Below, piece after piece: positions 1 through 8,888 of a stretch of 64,000 nucleotides of DNA. Within the stretch, counting starts at the first letter, position 1. Every line of letters starts with the position of its first letter. The notes under the pieces were generated by a model, which was not told the DNA's origin, made no database searches, and saw only the letters and a list, made by a program, of their open reading frames with translations. The stretch covers positions 85,954 to 149,953 of the forward strand of contig CAWIFM010000002.1 of assembly GCA_963835525.1 (NCBI GenBank). Reading direction: 5' to 3'. The translations under genes were made by a program, and so were the position numbers. The DNA is from DASSUW01 sp963835525. GTDB lineage: Bacteria; Actinomycetota; Thermoleophilia; Solirubrobacterales; Solirubrobacteraceae.

Positions 1-2
1 TC

Positions 3-554
3 GCGACCTCGCAGACCGGCTGGCCGATCGCGCGCGGCGACCGGCTGCGCATCACCTCGCGGTACTCGAACGAGGCGCCGCACAGCGCGGTGATGGGGAT
101 CATGCACCTCTATGTCGCCCCGGGTCCCAAACCCGCGGCGAGCTGCCCGCCGGCACCGGTCGACATCCAGACGCACCGGCTGGTCTCCACCGGCCGCACC
201 GAGCCGCCGCCCGTGACCCCCGAGCTGTCCGAGCTGGGCGTCGACGGGATCGCGCGGCCGGTGACCGACCTGACCGGCCCGATGGCCGTCCTTGACGGCG
301 ACGCCGCCGTCAAGGTCCGCAACGCCGCGTTCGCCCCGCGGCGCCTCTCGGTGCCGAACGGCGCGGTCGTGCGCTGGACGTTCGGCGATCCGGTTCAGCA
401 CGACGTCACGCTCGCCTCGGGGCCACGCGGCTTCGCCTCGGCCTACACGGTCCGCGGCGTCTACAAGAAGCGGCTCAACGTGCCCGGCACGTACCGGATC
501 TTCTGCTCGCTGCACCCGGTGACCATGTCCCAGACGATCGAGGTCCGCCCGTGA
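3..554 (+). CDS. C-terminal part of a cupredoxin-tailed protein (partial, 5' end outside window)
   Basis: The reading frame is open to the left edge, so only the last ~183 codons are seen. The first ~40 residues (a GDRLRITSRYSNEAPHSAVMGIM-like stretch) resemble the end of SURNod19-type proteins, but that is a tentative match. The last ~80 residues form a plastocyanin-like domain. It has a beta-sandwich pattern and type-1 copper ligands: a His in QHDV, then Cys-x2-His-x3-Met in FCSLHPVTM. It is probably an extracytoplasmic copper protein, although the export signal would lie upstream. Its stop overlaps the GTG of the next gene (GTGA), so the two are probably co-transcribed. Confidence 0.7.
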   Translation, partial: ATSQTGWPIARGDRLRITSRYSNEAPHSAVMGIMHLYVAPGPKPAASCPPAPVDIQTHRLVSTGRTEPPPVTPELSELGVDGIARPVTDLTGPMAVLDGDAAVKVRNAAFAPRRLSVPNGAVVRWTFGDPVQHDVTLASGPRGFASAYTVRGVYKKRLNVPGTYRIFCSLHPVTMSQTIEVRP

Positions 555-943
555 AGGAGTGCGTCGTGATCCGCGGCGGCAAGCCGTTCTCCGGCCTCCA
601 GGGCCTGTCCTACTTCGAGGGGATCTCGGCCGAGAGCGCCGGCGCGCAGGGGCTCTGCATGCACCTGCTCGAGATGCCGCCCGGCGCCGAGGCGCTGCCG
701 CACCTGCACGAGGCGCACGAGACCGCCATCCTCGTGCTCGACGGCCGCGCGCGCATGCGCTACGGCGACGGCCTGAGCGAGGAACTCGAGGTCGCGAGCG
801 GCGACTTCCTCTACATCCCGCCCGGGATGCCGCACCAGCCGTACAACGCCTCGGATGAGCCGTGCCGGGCCGTGATCGCGCGTACCGACCCCAACGAGCA
901 GGAGAGCGTCGTCCTGCTCGACGCCCACGGCCGCAAGAGCTAG
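551..943 (+). CDS. Cupin-domain protein
   Basis: A 130-residue single-domain cupin. Motif 1 is HLHEAHE (around residues 55-61), giving two His and a Glu as metal ligands; motif 2 follows with GDFLYIPPGMPHQP, giving the third His. This is the PF07883-type small barrel. Such proteins bind a metal and act as isomerases, dioxygenases or sensors, and the sequence does not say which. The GTG start overlaps the stop of the upstream cupredoxin-like gene by four bases, so the pair is probably translationally coupled. No signal peptide is present, so the protein is cytoplasmic. Confidence 0.8.
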   Translation: MKECVVIRGGKPFSGLQGLSYFEGISAESAGAQGLCMHLLEMPPGAEALPHLHEAHETAILVLDGRARMRYGDGLSEELEVASGDFLYIPPGMPHQPYNASDEPCRAVIARTDPNEQESVVLLDAHGRKS

Positions 944-952
944 CGTCTTCCC

Positions 953-2674
953 ATGAGCGGCCTCAGCCGCGCGCTCGTCGCGCTCGCCGTCGCGGGCTTC
1001 GTGCTCGGGCTGGCGGCGCTCGCGCTGGTGACCGCGAGCGACCGCGAGGACGTTCCCGGCCCGTCGGTCGCATTGGCGCTCACGCTCGGCTGGGCGTTCA
1101 TCGGCGCGGGCCTCTACGCGTGGTGGCGGCGGCCGGAGAACCGCAGCGGCGCGCTGATGACGATGGTGGGCTTCGTCTGGTTCATGGGCGCGCTGACCAG
1201 CGCGGACAGCGCGTGGGCGTTCACGATCGGCCTGGCGCTGAGCTCGCTGTGGATCGCGGCGCTCGTGCACATGCTGGTGGCCTTCCCGACCGGCCGGGTG
1301 GCCCCGGGTCTCGAGCGCACCGTCGTGCGGCTCGTCTGGTTCACCGCTCTGATCGCAGGACCGTTCTCGCTGCTCGTCTTCGAGAACGAGGACTGCGACG
1401 ACTGCCCGGACAACCTGCTGCTGGTGTGGTCGAACGAGACGGCGGCGACCGTGCTCGAGGCGGTCGGCTTCTTCGTGCTGGTCGTCGTCCTCGGCGCCCT
1501 CGTCGTCGTGCTGATCCGGCGCTGGCGCTCGTTCGGCCCGGTCCAGCGGCGGGCGCTCAGCCCGGTCCTGTGGACCGGCACCGCCGTCGCGGTCGTCGCC
1601 CTCCTGACCGTGGTCGCGAACGCGGCCTCCGCGGACGACGTGATCAGGGTCCTCGACGCGGTGCTGACCGTACTGATCACCGCGGTGCCGTTCGCCTTCC
1701 TGGTCGGCCTCATGCGGTCGTCGCTCTCGCGCGCCGGCGCGGTGAGCGCGCTGTTCGATCGGCTCGGCGGCGTCAGCGCGCGCGACGCGCTGGCCGAGGC
1801 GCTCGGCGACGACACGCTCACGCTCGCCTACTGGCTGCCCGACCAGCGGCGGTACGTCGATGCGCAGGGCCACACGGTGGCGCTCGAGGGCGCCGTGACC
1901 GAGATCGAGCGCGACGGCACCCCGATCGCCGCCATCCTGCATGACCCGGGACTGCTCGAGGACCGCGAGCTGGTGCGGACGGCGGGCGCCGCCGCGGCGC
2001 TCGCGCTCGAGAACGAGCGGCTGGCGGCCGAGGTGCGTGCCCGCTACGACGACCTGCGTGCGGCCAGCGCGCGGCTCGTCGCCGCCGGCGACGCCGCCCG
2101 CCGCAAGATCGAGCGCGACCTGCACGACGGCGCCCAGCAACGGCTCGTCTCGCTGTCGGTCACGCTCAACCTCGCGCGCAAGAACACCGAGCCCGGGTCA
2201 CAGGTCGCGAAGCTGCTCGACAGCGCGATGACGGAGCTGACCGCCGGCCTCGCCGAGCTGCGCGAGCTGGCCCGCGGCATCCATCCCGCGCTCCTGACCG
2301 AGCGCGGCCTGGACCCCGCGCTCCAGAGCCTCGCGGCCCGCGCGCCGCTGCCGGTCAGCGTCTCGGCGTCGGTCGAGGGCCGGTACGCGCCGGCCGTCGA
2401 GGCGGCCGTCTACTTCGTGGTGATGGAGGCGCTCACCAACGTGGCCAAGTACGCCTCGGCCAGCGCCGCCGAGGTCACCGTCGAGCAGGTCGACGGCCAC
2501 GTGGTGATCGGCGTCCAGGACGACGGGATCGGCGGCGCCGACCCGGCGTCGGGCACCGGCCTGGCCGGGCTCGCCGACCGCGTCGCCGCGCTGGGCGGGC
2601 GCCTCGTGGTCGAGAGCCCGCCCGGCGGCGGGACCGTCGTGCGGGCAGAGGTGCCCGCACGACGATCTTCCTGA
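953..2674 (+). CDS. Membrane sensor histidine kinase (HisKA_3/NarX-LiaS type), orphan
   Basis: 573 residues. The N-terminal ~260 residues hold about seven hydrophobic segments with no recognisable extracellular ligand domain. A short GAF-like linker and a coiled coil follow. The HisKA_3 phosphoacceptor motif is RDLHDGAQQR, with the His near residue 391. A HATPase domain has an N-box (ALTNVAKYA), a G1 box (DDGIGG) and GTGLAGLADR. The family autophosphorylates the His and passes phosphate to a NarL-type response regulator. None lies next to it: the upstream gene is a cupin and the downstream gene is convergent. A TAGCGT hexamer lies six bases before the ATG, which suggests its own leaderless transcript. 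Confidence 0.88.
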   Translation: MSGLSRALVALAVAGFVLGLAALALVTASDREDVPGPSVALALTLGWAFIGAGLYAWWRRPENRSGALMTMVGFVWFMGALTSADSAWAFTIGLALSSLWIAALVHMLVAFPTGRVAPGLERTVVRLVWFTALIAGPFSLLVFENEDCDDCPDNLLLVWSNETAATVLEAVGFFVLVVVLGALVVVLIRRWRSFGPVQRRALSPVLWTGTAVAVVALLTVVANAASADDVIRVLDAVLTVLITAVPFAFLVGLMRSSLSRAGAVSALFDRLGGVSARDALAEALGDDTLTLAYWLPDQRRYVDAQGHTVALEGAVTEIERDGTPIAAILHDPGLLEDRELVRTAGAAAALALENERLAAEVRARYDDLRAASARLVAAGDAARRKIERDLHDGAQQRLVSLSVTLNLARKNTEPGSQVAKLLDSAMTELTAGLAELRELARGIHPALLTERGLDPALQSLAARAPLPVSVSASVEGRYAPAVEAAVYFVVMEALTNVAKYASASAAEVTVEQVDGHVVIGVQDDGIGGADPASGTGLAGLADRVAALGGRLVVESPPGGGTVVRAEVPARRSS

Positions 2675-2678
2675 CGAG

Positions 2679-4429
2679 CTACTTCAGGGACGTGAAAGCG
2701 AAGTCCCAGGTGGCCAGGTTGCGGCTGACCACGCCGTTGACGTTCTCCGAGCGCAGCATCGCCTGCGTGTCCCACAGCCACGGCACCGCGGCCGCCTCCT
2801 CGGTGATCGCCTTGTCGACCTCGCCCCACGCCTGGTTGCGCTCGGCGGGATCGTTGACGACCTCGGCCTCGTCCATCTGCTTGTTGATGGCCGGGACGTC
2901 GAGCAGGGCGAAGTTCGAGTTGCCCTCCTCGAGGATGTTCTTGCCGTTGAACACCGGGTTGAGGAGCGTCTCCGGGTCGGCGAAGTCCTTCAGCCAGCCC
3001 ACGCTCGGGCAGACGTCGGGCTGGTTGCCCGGCACCTGGCAGAACTTCGTGTACATCGAGTCGCGCACGACGTAGCGCATCTTGACGTCGAAGCCGAGCG
3101 CCTTGAGCTGCTCGACGGCGACCTGCGTGACGTTCTTCTGCTGCGTCGCGTTGTCCGACACGCCGGTGAGCTTGCGCGCCGTCGTACATGCCGGACTCGT
3201 AGCCCGCCTTCTTCATGTACTCCTTGGCGAGCTCGAGGTTGCCCGAGGGCTGGGCCATGAAGTCGGCGCCCGGTGCCCTCCTCGCCGCCGGCCTCGTCGA
3301 AGCCCGGCTGGCCCGGCGGGATGTAGTGCGTCGGGATGTCGCCGGTGATCGGGCCTCCGAACGCCTGGCGCAGCGCCTCCTTGTCGATCGCCGCGTTGAG
3401 CGCTCGCCGCACGTCGGCGTTGTCGAACGGCGGCCGGTCGGTCCGGAACGCGATGTAGCGGAAGCGGCCGGTCGGCGGCGACAGCTCCATCAGGTCCTTC
3501 TGGTCGCCCTGCGAGACGCTCTTGAGGATCGGCGCCGGCAGCTGGAAGTCGCCGGAGATCTGCGACTGGCCCTCGAGGATCTGGCGCGAGGCGACGTCGG
3601 GGTCGTTGCCCTCCTTGATCGTGATCGAGTCGACGTAAGCGGGCTTGTAGTCGGTCGACGCGTCCCAGTTCGGGTTGCGCACGAGCTTGATCTCGGTGCC
3701 CGGCGTGTAGCCGGTGAGCTTGCCCGACTCGTCGTTCTCGACCATGTACGGACCGGTTGCGACCTGGTTGTCGCCGTACGCGGACGGCTGCTTGCGGTCG
3801 AACTTCTGCGCGTACTCCTTCGGCACCGGCGCCGAGGCCGGCATCGACAGCGCGGCGGCCACGATGGCGCCGCGCGGGGCGTCGAGCTTGAGCACGATCG
3901 TCTGGTCGTCGGGCGTCTCGATGCCCGAGATCTCGTCCGCCTTGCCGTCCTGGAACGCCTTCAGGCCCGTCAGGGCTCCCATGTAGGCGCCGACGTACGG
4001 CCCTGCGACCTCCGGGGTGAAGCCGCGCTCGAGCCCGTACTTGACGTCGGCCGAGGTGACCTCGCGGTCGACCGGCGGGCTGAACTTCACGCCCGTGCGG
4101 ATCTTCACGGTGACGGTCTTGCCGTCCTCGGCGATCTCCGGCGGGCCCTCCGCCAGATCGGGCTCGAGGTTGCTCGCGTCGTCGGGCTGGTACGAGTAGA
4201 GCGGGCGCTGCGTCGCGTACGCGACGTTCATCCCGTACTGGTAGTACGTGCTGCCCGGGTCGATCTTGTCGACGTCGGCGGCGTACATGACCACCAGGTC
4301 ACCGCCCTGCTTCGCTTCCTGCTGCGGGGCTTCGCCGCCCTGATCGGCAGCCTCCTCCCCGTCGTCGCCTCCGCACCCTCCGAGCGCAAGGACGAACGCG
4401 GCCCCCAGGGCCAATGCGACACTCCTCAT
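2679..4429 (-). CDS. ABC transporter substrate-binding lipoprotein, family 5 (peptide/opine/nickel type), frameshifted
   Basis: It starts at ATG 4429 behind a good GGGAGG site. A lipoprotein signal ends in LALGGC, with the lipidated Cys at residue 19. An SBP_bac_5 (DppA/OppA-like) fold follows: YATQRPLYSY, SADVKYGLERGF, DVRRALNAAIDKEALRQAFGG, and near the C terminus VGWLKDFADPETLLNP. The family delivers peptides, or here possibly ureides or purine derivatives, to an ABC importer; no permease or ATPase genes are adjacent. The frame breaks twice. One break is near 3275 (an extra C in a CCC run) and one near 3178 (a missing GC in a GC repeat). Translation is family-like on each side, so sequencing error is the likely cause. 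It is convergent with the histidine kinase gene. Confidence 0.82.
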
Positions 4430-4520
4430 CAATGGACCTCCCCTTCGAGTTGCGCCGGAGGGTAGTGAGGACGCAGGCGGCATGTCGACCGCAACGCGCA
4501 CCCACCGGTAGGGAGGTAAC

Positions 4521-4931
4521 TCAGGCGTTCTCGAAGACGACGTCCTGCGCGCCCTCCCAGAGGACCATGCGGCCGAGCTCGCGGAGCTGGTCGGCGCCCT
4601 CCGTGACCGTCAGGAAATGGTTGCCGGCGAGCTGGCCGACGATGCTCGCGAAGCACGTGCCGCCGTACGGGAAGAGGATCTCCGTCTCGCTGTAGCCGCC
4701 CGGGTAGAGCAGGACCTCGCCCGGCGCGGGGTGGCTCGTGTGGTTCTCGAAGTCGAGGTTGGTCTCCATGTCGCCCAGCGGGATCCAGGCCGACTCGCCG
4801 CTCCAGCGCACGTGGATGATCTTGTTGCGGAACGGCAGCAGCGCGCGGAACGCGGCGCACGTCCTGGGCGCCGCCTCGACCCAGTCGGCGCCGAACTGCA
4901 GCGGTCCGGCGGTGATGCGCAGGTCGCTCAT
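4521..4931 (-). CDS. DUF3830 (cyclophilin-like fold) protein
   Basis: A 136-residue protein matching the DUF3830 pattern: FRALLPFRNKIIHVRWSGE, then WIPLGD, then GEVLLYPGG, and a C-terminal aromatic-rich segment. The family has a cyclophilin-like beta-barrel, and I know of no assigned reaction. Its ATG overlaps the allantoinase stop (ATGA), so it is the last gene of the allantoin operon and is probably translated with it. This position, after allantoate amidohydrolase and in the absence of a ureidoglycolate- or ureidoglycine-handling gene, makes a role at the end of ureide catabolism plausible but unproven. Confidence 0.78.
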   Translation of the reverse strand: MSDLRITAGPLQFGADWVEAAPRTCAAFRALLPFRNKIIHVRWSGESAWIPLGDMETNLDFENHTSHPAPGEVLLYPGGYSETEILFPYGGTCFASIVGQLAGNHFLTVTEGADQLRELGRMVLWEGAQDVVFENA

Positions 4932-6178
4932 GCGGGGTCCTTTCGTGGCGTGATCAGGCGGCCTCTCGAGGCGCCGCCGCGAACGAGGGTGCGGACGATG
5001 CGCGGGAGCGGCCGCCCTGCGAAGGGGCTGAGCCGATGGCGGTCCACCAGCTCGGGCGGCCGGCGTTCCCCGAGGTCCACGAGCACGAGGTCGGCGTCGG
5101 CGCCCGGCTCGAGCCGGCCCTTGGGGAGGTTGAAGCGCTTCGCCACGCTCGCGCTCGTCAGCGCGGCGACCGTCTGTGGCGGCAGTCGTTCGAGCAGCAG
5201 TGAGAGCATCGTCTGCGCGCCCGCGATCCCGCCCCAGGCGGCGGTGAAGTCGCCCTCCTTCATCTCGGGCGGGCACGGCGAGTGGTCGGACGCGACGAAC
5301 GCGACGTCGCTCAACGCGCGCCAGAGCGCTTCGACCTCATGGGCCGGCCGCAGCGGCGGCGCGCACTTCGCGCGCGTGCCGAGCGTCTCTAGGTCCTCCT
5401 CGGTGAGGGTCAGGTAATGCGGGCACGTCTCGCACGTGGCGTTGCTCGCCGCCACGAGGGCGACGCCCTCGGCGCTGCTGACGTGCACGACGTGCAGGTC
5501 GCAGCCGGTGCGCTCGGCGAGCTCGATCGCGACCTCGATCGCCTCCAGCTCGGCCTGGATCGGGCGCGAGGCTACGAAGTCGCGCCAGCCCGTGCCCTGC
5601 GGGTCGCGCAGCGCGGACGGCCGCTCGGCGTGGACGAGCACGGGCAGCCCGAGGGCGGCGGCGCGCGCCATGCCGGCCTCGAGCACCTCGTCGTCGACGG
5701 CCGGGAAGTCCTCGATCCCGCTGTCGCACATGAAGGCCTTGAAGCCGGCGACGCCGCGCTCGGCCAGCTCTTCGAGCCGGCCCAGGTTGCCCGGCACGAG
5801 CCCGCCCCAGAGCGCGAAGTCGACCACCGACGACGCGGTCGCCGCCTCGACCTTGGCGTCGAACGCCGCGCCGTCGACCGTCGGCGGGTGGGCGTTGAGC
5901 GGCATCTCGATGCAGGCGGTGGCGCCGCCCGCCTTCAGCGCGGCCGAGCCGGTGGCCCAGCCCTCCCACTCGGTGCGGCCCGGCTCGTTGAAGTGCACGT
6001 GGGCGTCGATCGCGCCGGGCAGCAGGTGCAGGCCGCGGGCATCGATCTCCTCGGCGGCGGCGGGCAGCTCGGGCCCGATCGCCTCGATCAGCCCGTCGGT
6101 GACGGCGACGTCGGCCTGGATCGGGAACACGCCGGGCAACACCAGGGTCGCGCCGCGGATCAGCAGGTCAGACGGCAC
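4928..6178 (-). CDS. allB: Allantoinase / dihydroorotase-family cyclic amidohydrolase
   Basis: 416 residues from a GTG start at 6178 that overlaps the stop of the allantoate amidohydrolase gene. It is a metal-dependent amidohydrolase: DAHVHFNEPGRTEWEGW carries the first metal-binding His pair and the Arg/Glu typical of allantoinases. Later landmarks are GFKAFMCDSG, VLVHAER, HVVHVSSAEG, CETCPHYL and the metal Asp in FVASDHSPC. The lysine expected to bridge the two metals lies in GFKAF. It opens the hydantoin ring of allantoin to give allantoate. The setting, between HIU/OHCU enzymes and allantoate amidohydrolase, supports allantoinase rather than dihydroorotase or hydantoinase. Confidence 0.9.
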   Translation of the reverse strand: MPSDLLIRGATLVLPGVFPIQADVAVTDGLIEAIGPELPAAAEEIDARGLHLLPGAIDAHVHFNEPGRTEWEGWATGSAALKAGGATACIEMPLNAHPPTVDGAAFDAKVEAATASSVVDFALWGGLVPGNLGRLEELAERGVAGFKAFMCDSGIEDFPAVDDEVLEAGMARAAALGLPVLVHAERPSALRDPQGTGWRDFVASRPIQAELEAIEVAIELAERTGCDLHVVHVSSAEGVALVAASNATCETCPHYLTLTEEDLETLGTRAKCAPPLRPAHEVEALWRALSDVAFVASDHSPCPPEMKEGDFTAAWGGIAGAQTMLSLLLERLPPQTVAALTSASVAKRFNLPKGRLEPGADADLVLVDLGERRPPELVDRHRLSPFAGRPLPRIVRTLVRGGASRGRLITPRKDPA

Positions 6179-7261
6179 GCAGCAGGCGCTCCAGGGCGTC
6201 GAGGGCGACCGCCACGTCGGCCTCCTCGACCGACTCGGCGGGGTTGTGGCTGCCGCCGCCGCGAGCGCACGAACAGCATCGCGGTGGGGGCGATGTGGGC
6301 CATCATCGCCGCGTCGTGGCCGGCGCCGCTCGGGAGCCGTGTGCCGACGCCGAAGGCCGCGGTGAGGCGCTCGTCCATCGCCACCGCGGGGCTGTCGCCG
6401 CCGGAGCGCCACGTCGACCTCGACGCCGCGGCCCTTTCCGGCCTCGGCGCGCAGCGCCTCGAACGTCGCGCGGCGCGTCGCGTCGTCCGGGTGCCGGAGG
6501 TCGAGCGTCAGGGTGACGCTCCCCGGGATCACGTTGCGGACGTTCGGCTCGACCTGCACGCGGCCGACGGTGCCGCCCGCCCGCTCGACGGCGAGGATCC
6601 ACTCGGCGGCGGCGGTCAGCGCGTCATGGCGGTCGCCCATCGGCGTGGTGCCGGCGTGGCCGGCCTCTCCGGCGAAGGTCACCTCCGCGTGGCTCTGCCC
6701 CTGGATGGCGGTGACGACGCCCACCGGCTCGCCCAGCCGCTCGAGCACGGGGCCCTGCTCGATGTGGACCTCGACGTAGCCCTCGACGTCCACGCGGGCC
6801 GGGCCGGGGTCGCCCACCAGCTCGCGGAGGCGCACGTCGCCGTCGCGCCGGTCGAGCCAGGCCGCGTCGAAGCGCCCGGTGAGCGCGGACGACCCGAGGT
6901 AGGCGGTCCCGAAGCGGCAGCCCTCCTCGTCCGCGAACCCGATGACCTCCAGGTCGCGCGCGACGCGTTCGGCGGCCTCGATGGCGATCAGCACGCCGAG
7001 CGGCCCGTCGTACCTGCCGGCGTCCACCACGGTGTCGAGGTGCGAGCCGAGCATCAGAAACGGCCCTTCGCCGCGGCGGCCGATGAGGTTGCGCACCGCG
7101 TCCTCGCGCGTCTCGAGGCCGGCTTCGCGCATCCAGCCCCCGACCAGCGCGTTCGCCTCCCGCATCGCCTCGGTGCCGAAGCGGCGCGTCAGGCGGCCGG
7201 GCTCCTCGCTGATCTGCGCGAGGGCGTCGCAGCGCTCGAGCACGCGGGCGGCGCCGCTCAA
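6168..7261 (-). CDS. allC: Allantoate amidohydrolase (M20 family), frameshifted
   Basis: It starts at ATG 7261, overlapping the end of the HIU hydrolase gene. It is an M20/M28 di-metal amidohydrolase of the AllC/HyuC/beta-ureidopropionase group. Metal and catalytic landmarks are LGSHLDTVVDAGRYDGPLG and GFADEEGCRFG. The lid-dimerisation motif is VHIEQGPVLE, followed by GEAGHAGTTPMGDRHD and NVIPGSV. The frame breaks near 6412 and again near 6262 in a GC-rich GGCGGCGG stretch; the family C terminus (GAGHDAAMMAH, then GGSHNPAESVEEADV) continues in shifted frames down to a TGA at 6168. It hydrolyses allantoate to ureidoglycine/ureidoglycolate, CO2 and ammonia. The indels are probably sequencing errors. 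Confidence 0.85.
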
Positions 7262-7560
7262 CTGCCCCGGTACGTGCTGTAGGACCAGGGCGAGACGAGC
7301 AGCGGCACGTGGTAGTGCGCCTCGGGGTCGGCGATCGTGAAGCGCACGGGCACGCGGTCGAGGAACGCGCGCTCGCCGAAGTAGTCGCCGACCGCGAAGG
7401 TCAGCTCGTACTCGCCGGCCGGCGTGTCCTCGAGCAGCCGCGCGCGGCCGTCGTCGTCGGTCGTCGCGGCGATCAGCTCGTCCCCGCGGCGCAGCTCGAT
7501 CGCGACGCCCGCGGCGGGTCGCCCGCGCGCCGTGTCGAGTACGTGGGTGCTCAGGCTCAT
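7258..7560 (-). CDS. uraH: 5-hydroxyisourate hydrolase (transthyretin-like)
   Basis: A 100-residue transthyretin-related protein of full family length. It begins MSLSTHVLDTARGRPAAG (the conserved N-terminal His) and ends with the diagnostic YRGS tetrapeptide; HYHVPLLVSPWSYSTYRGS contributes the active-site His and Arg. It hydrolyses 5-hydroxyisourate, the product of urate oxidase, to OHCU. Its start overlaps the urate oxidase stop and its stop overlaps the start of the next gene, so it is embedded in a tightly coupled operon uraD-uox-uraH-allC-allB. Confidence 0.95.
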   Translation of the reverse strand: MSLSTHVLDTARGRPAAGVAIELRRGDELIAATTDDDGRARLLEDTPAGEYELTFAVGDYFGERAFLDRVPVRFTIADPEAHYHVPLLVSPWSYSTYRGS

Positions 7561-8339
7561 CGCGTCAACGTCAGCGTGATCAGGCCCTGGGCCGGGAACG
7601 GGTCGGTGTAGACCCTGCGTCCGTCCGCCTCGCCGACCGGGTCGCGGGTGTGGTTCTCGGCCGTGAAGCTCAGCTCGGCGATCTGCTCGTGGTCGGCCAG
7701 CAGCCGCATGCCCATCTCGTGCACGAGGTGCTGGATCGACTCCGACACGAAGTCGTCGAACGTGCGCGCGAAGTGGTCGCGCACGGCGAGCGAGTCGACC
7801 GGCTCCGCTCCCGGCGCGTAGAGCCAGTCGGCGTCGATACGCACGAACAGCGGCCGGTCGCCGCGCTCGGGCAGCGTCGTGTACTCGTCGCGCGCGAAGT
7901 GGGTGAAGGCGCTGCCGCGGGTCTTGAGCAGCATCAGCCCGTGGCGGCCGCCGCGCACCTCGCCGGCGCCGTCAGGGCCGAACTCGACGCTCCCCACTCC
8001 GTGGTCGTCGCCGGAGCGCGAGAACACCTTGCCGGCCACGCGGTCGAAGCGCAGCTCGCGGCCGCTCACGCGGAGCGCCTCCATCACGGGGTAGGTGGTG
8101 ATCATCAGCTCCCCGATGTGCGCAAGGAAGCCCTCCAGGGTGCTGCCGGGGAACGCCGCGGCCTCGCGCAGGATGAAGTTCTTCATCGTGTCGGTGGCGA
8201 CGACGTTGGAGTTGTCGCCCTCCGTGTAGGCGGGCTCGAAGTTCTCGCCCAGCACCTCGACGCTGACCTCGCAGGCGAAGACGTCGTCGCCGCTGATCCG
8301 GTGGACCGGGACGCGCAGCTTGCCGTAGGAGATCCTCAC
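7557..8339 (-). CDS. uox: Urate oxidase (uricase)
   Basis: 260 residues from a GTG at 8339 that overlaps the uraD stop. It is a two-repeat T-fold uricase. The first module has YGKLRVPVHR and the active-site segment EGDNSNVVATDTMKN, whose Thr and Lys are part of the catalytic triad. The second has VLLKTRGSAFTHFARDEYTTLPE-type residues and ends in FTAENHTRDP. It is a cofactor-free enzyme that oxidises urate with O2 to 5-hydroxyisourate and H2O2. The length is slightly shorter than the ~300 residues of some uricases but complete at both ends. Co-translation with UraD and UraH channels the unstable products. Confidence 0.93.
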   Translation of the reverse strand: MRISYGKLRVPVHRISGDDVFACEVSVEVLGENFEPAYTEGDNSNVVATDTMKNFILREAAAFPGSTLEGFLAHIGELMITTYPVMEALRVSGRELRFDRVAGKVFSRSGDDHGVGSVEFGPDGAGEVRGGRHGLMLLKTRGSAFTHFARDEYTTLPERGDRPLFVRIDADWLYAPGAEPVDSLAVRDHFARTFDDFVSESIQHLVHEMGMRLLADHEQIAELSFTAENHTRDPVGEADGRRVYTDPFPAQGLITLTLTR

Positions 8340-8830
8340 AGCGCGTCCTCCAGCCGCAGCCGGGCGATCTTGGCGATCTCCTCCAGTGCCACGCGGATCT
8401 CCTCGTCCTCGGTGTTGGCCAGCCGCTCCGACGCCACGCGCAGGATCGACTCCTTGGTGTGCTCGCGCGCGCACACCACGAAGGGGAAGCCGAAGCGGTC
8501 GCGATAGGCGGAGTTGGTGCTCGTGAAGGCCTCGTACTCGTCGGGGGTCAGCCGGTCGAGCCCGGCCGACGACTGCTCGCGCGTTGAGCTGTCGGTCAGC
8601 GTGCCCTCGATCGCCGCCTTGCCGGCCAGGTCCGGATGGGCGCGGATGAGGGCGAGCTTGCGCTCCATCGGGGCCGCGTACATGGCGGCCACAAGCGCCT
8701 CGTAGAGCTCCTCGCGGCCGGCGAACGGGCGGTCCCGGTAGGCGGCCTCGGCGACCCACGGCGAGTGCTCGAACAGCGAGCCGAAGCGCTCGACGAACGC
8801 CGCCTGGTCGAGCTCGTTGATCGCCTTCAT
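8336..8830 (-). CDS. uraD: OHCU decarboxylase
   Basis: 164 residues from ATG 8830 (MKAINELDQAAF). It shows the all-helical OHCU decarboxylase pattern: an N-terminal FVERFGSLFEHSPWVAEAA, the catalytic-His segment IRAHPDLAGKAA, LDRLTPDEYEAFTSTNSAYRDRFGFPFVVCAR (substrate-binding loop) and a C-terminal helix. It decarboxylates 2-oxo-4-hydroxy-4-carboxy-5-ureidoimidazoline to S-allantoin. A longer upstream frame exists but has no family similarity. It is the first gene of the leftward uricolytic operon and diverges from the purine permease across a 58-bp gap. Confidence 0.93.
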   Translation of the reverse strand: MKAINELDQAAFVERFGSLFEHSPWVAEAAYRDRPFAGREELYEALVAAMYAAPMERKLALIRAHPDLAGKAAIEGTLTDSSTREQSSAGLDRLTPDEYEAFTSTNSAYRDRFGFPFVVCAREHTKESILRVASERLANTEDEEIRVALEEIAKIARLRLEDAL

Positions 8831-8888
8831 CTTGTGCGGATTGAAGCAGTCCGTAGTCCGCCGGGAGCGCTGGTACGTTCGCGCCACC

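Noticed and set aside
461..2140. Long open frame on the minus strand opposite the cupin and histidine kinase genes
   Set aside because: Arg/Gln/Ala-rich, with no family features; it is a GC-skew shadow of the plus-strand genes, which have clear domains.
4932..5276. Extended GTG start for the DUF3830 gene
   Set aside because: The extension lies in the allantoinase gene and is not DUF3830-like; ATG 4931 with its ATGA overlap fits better.
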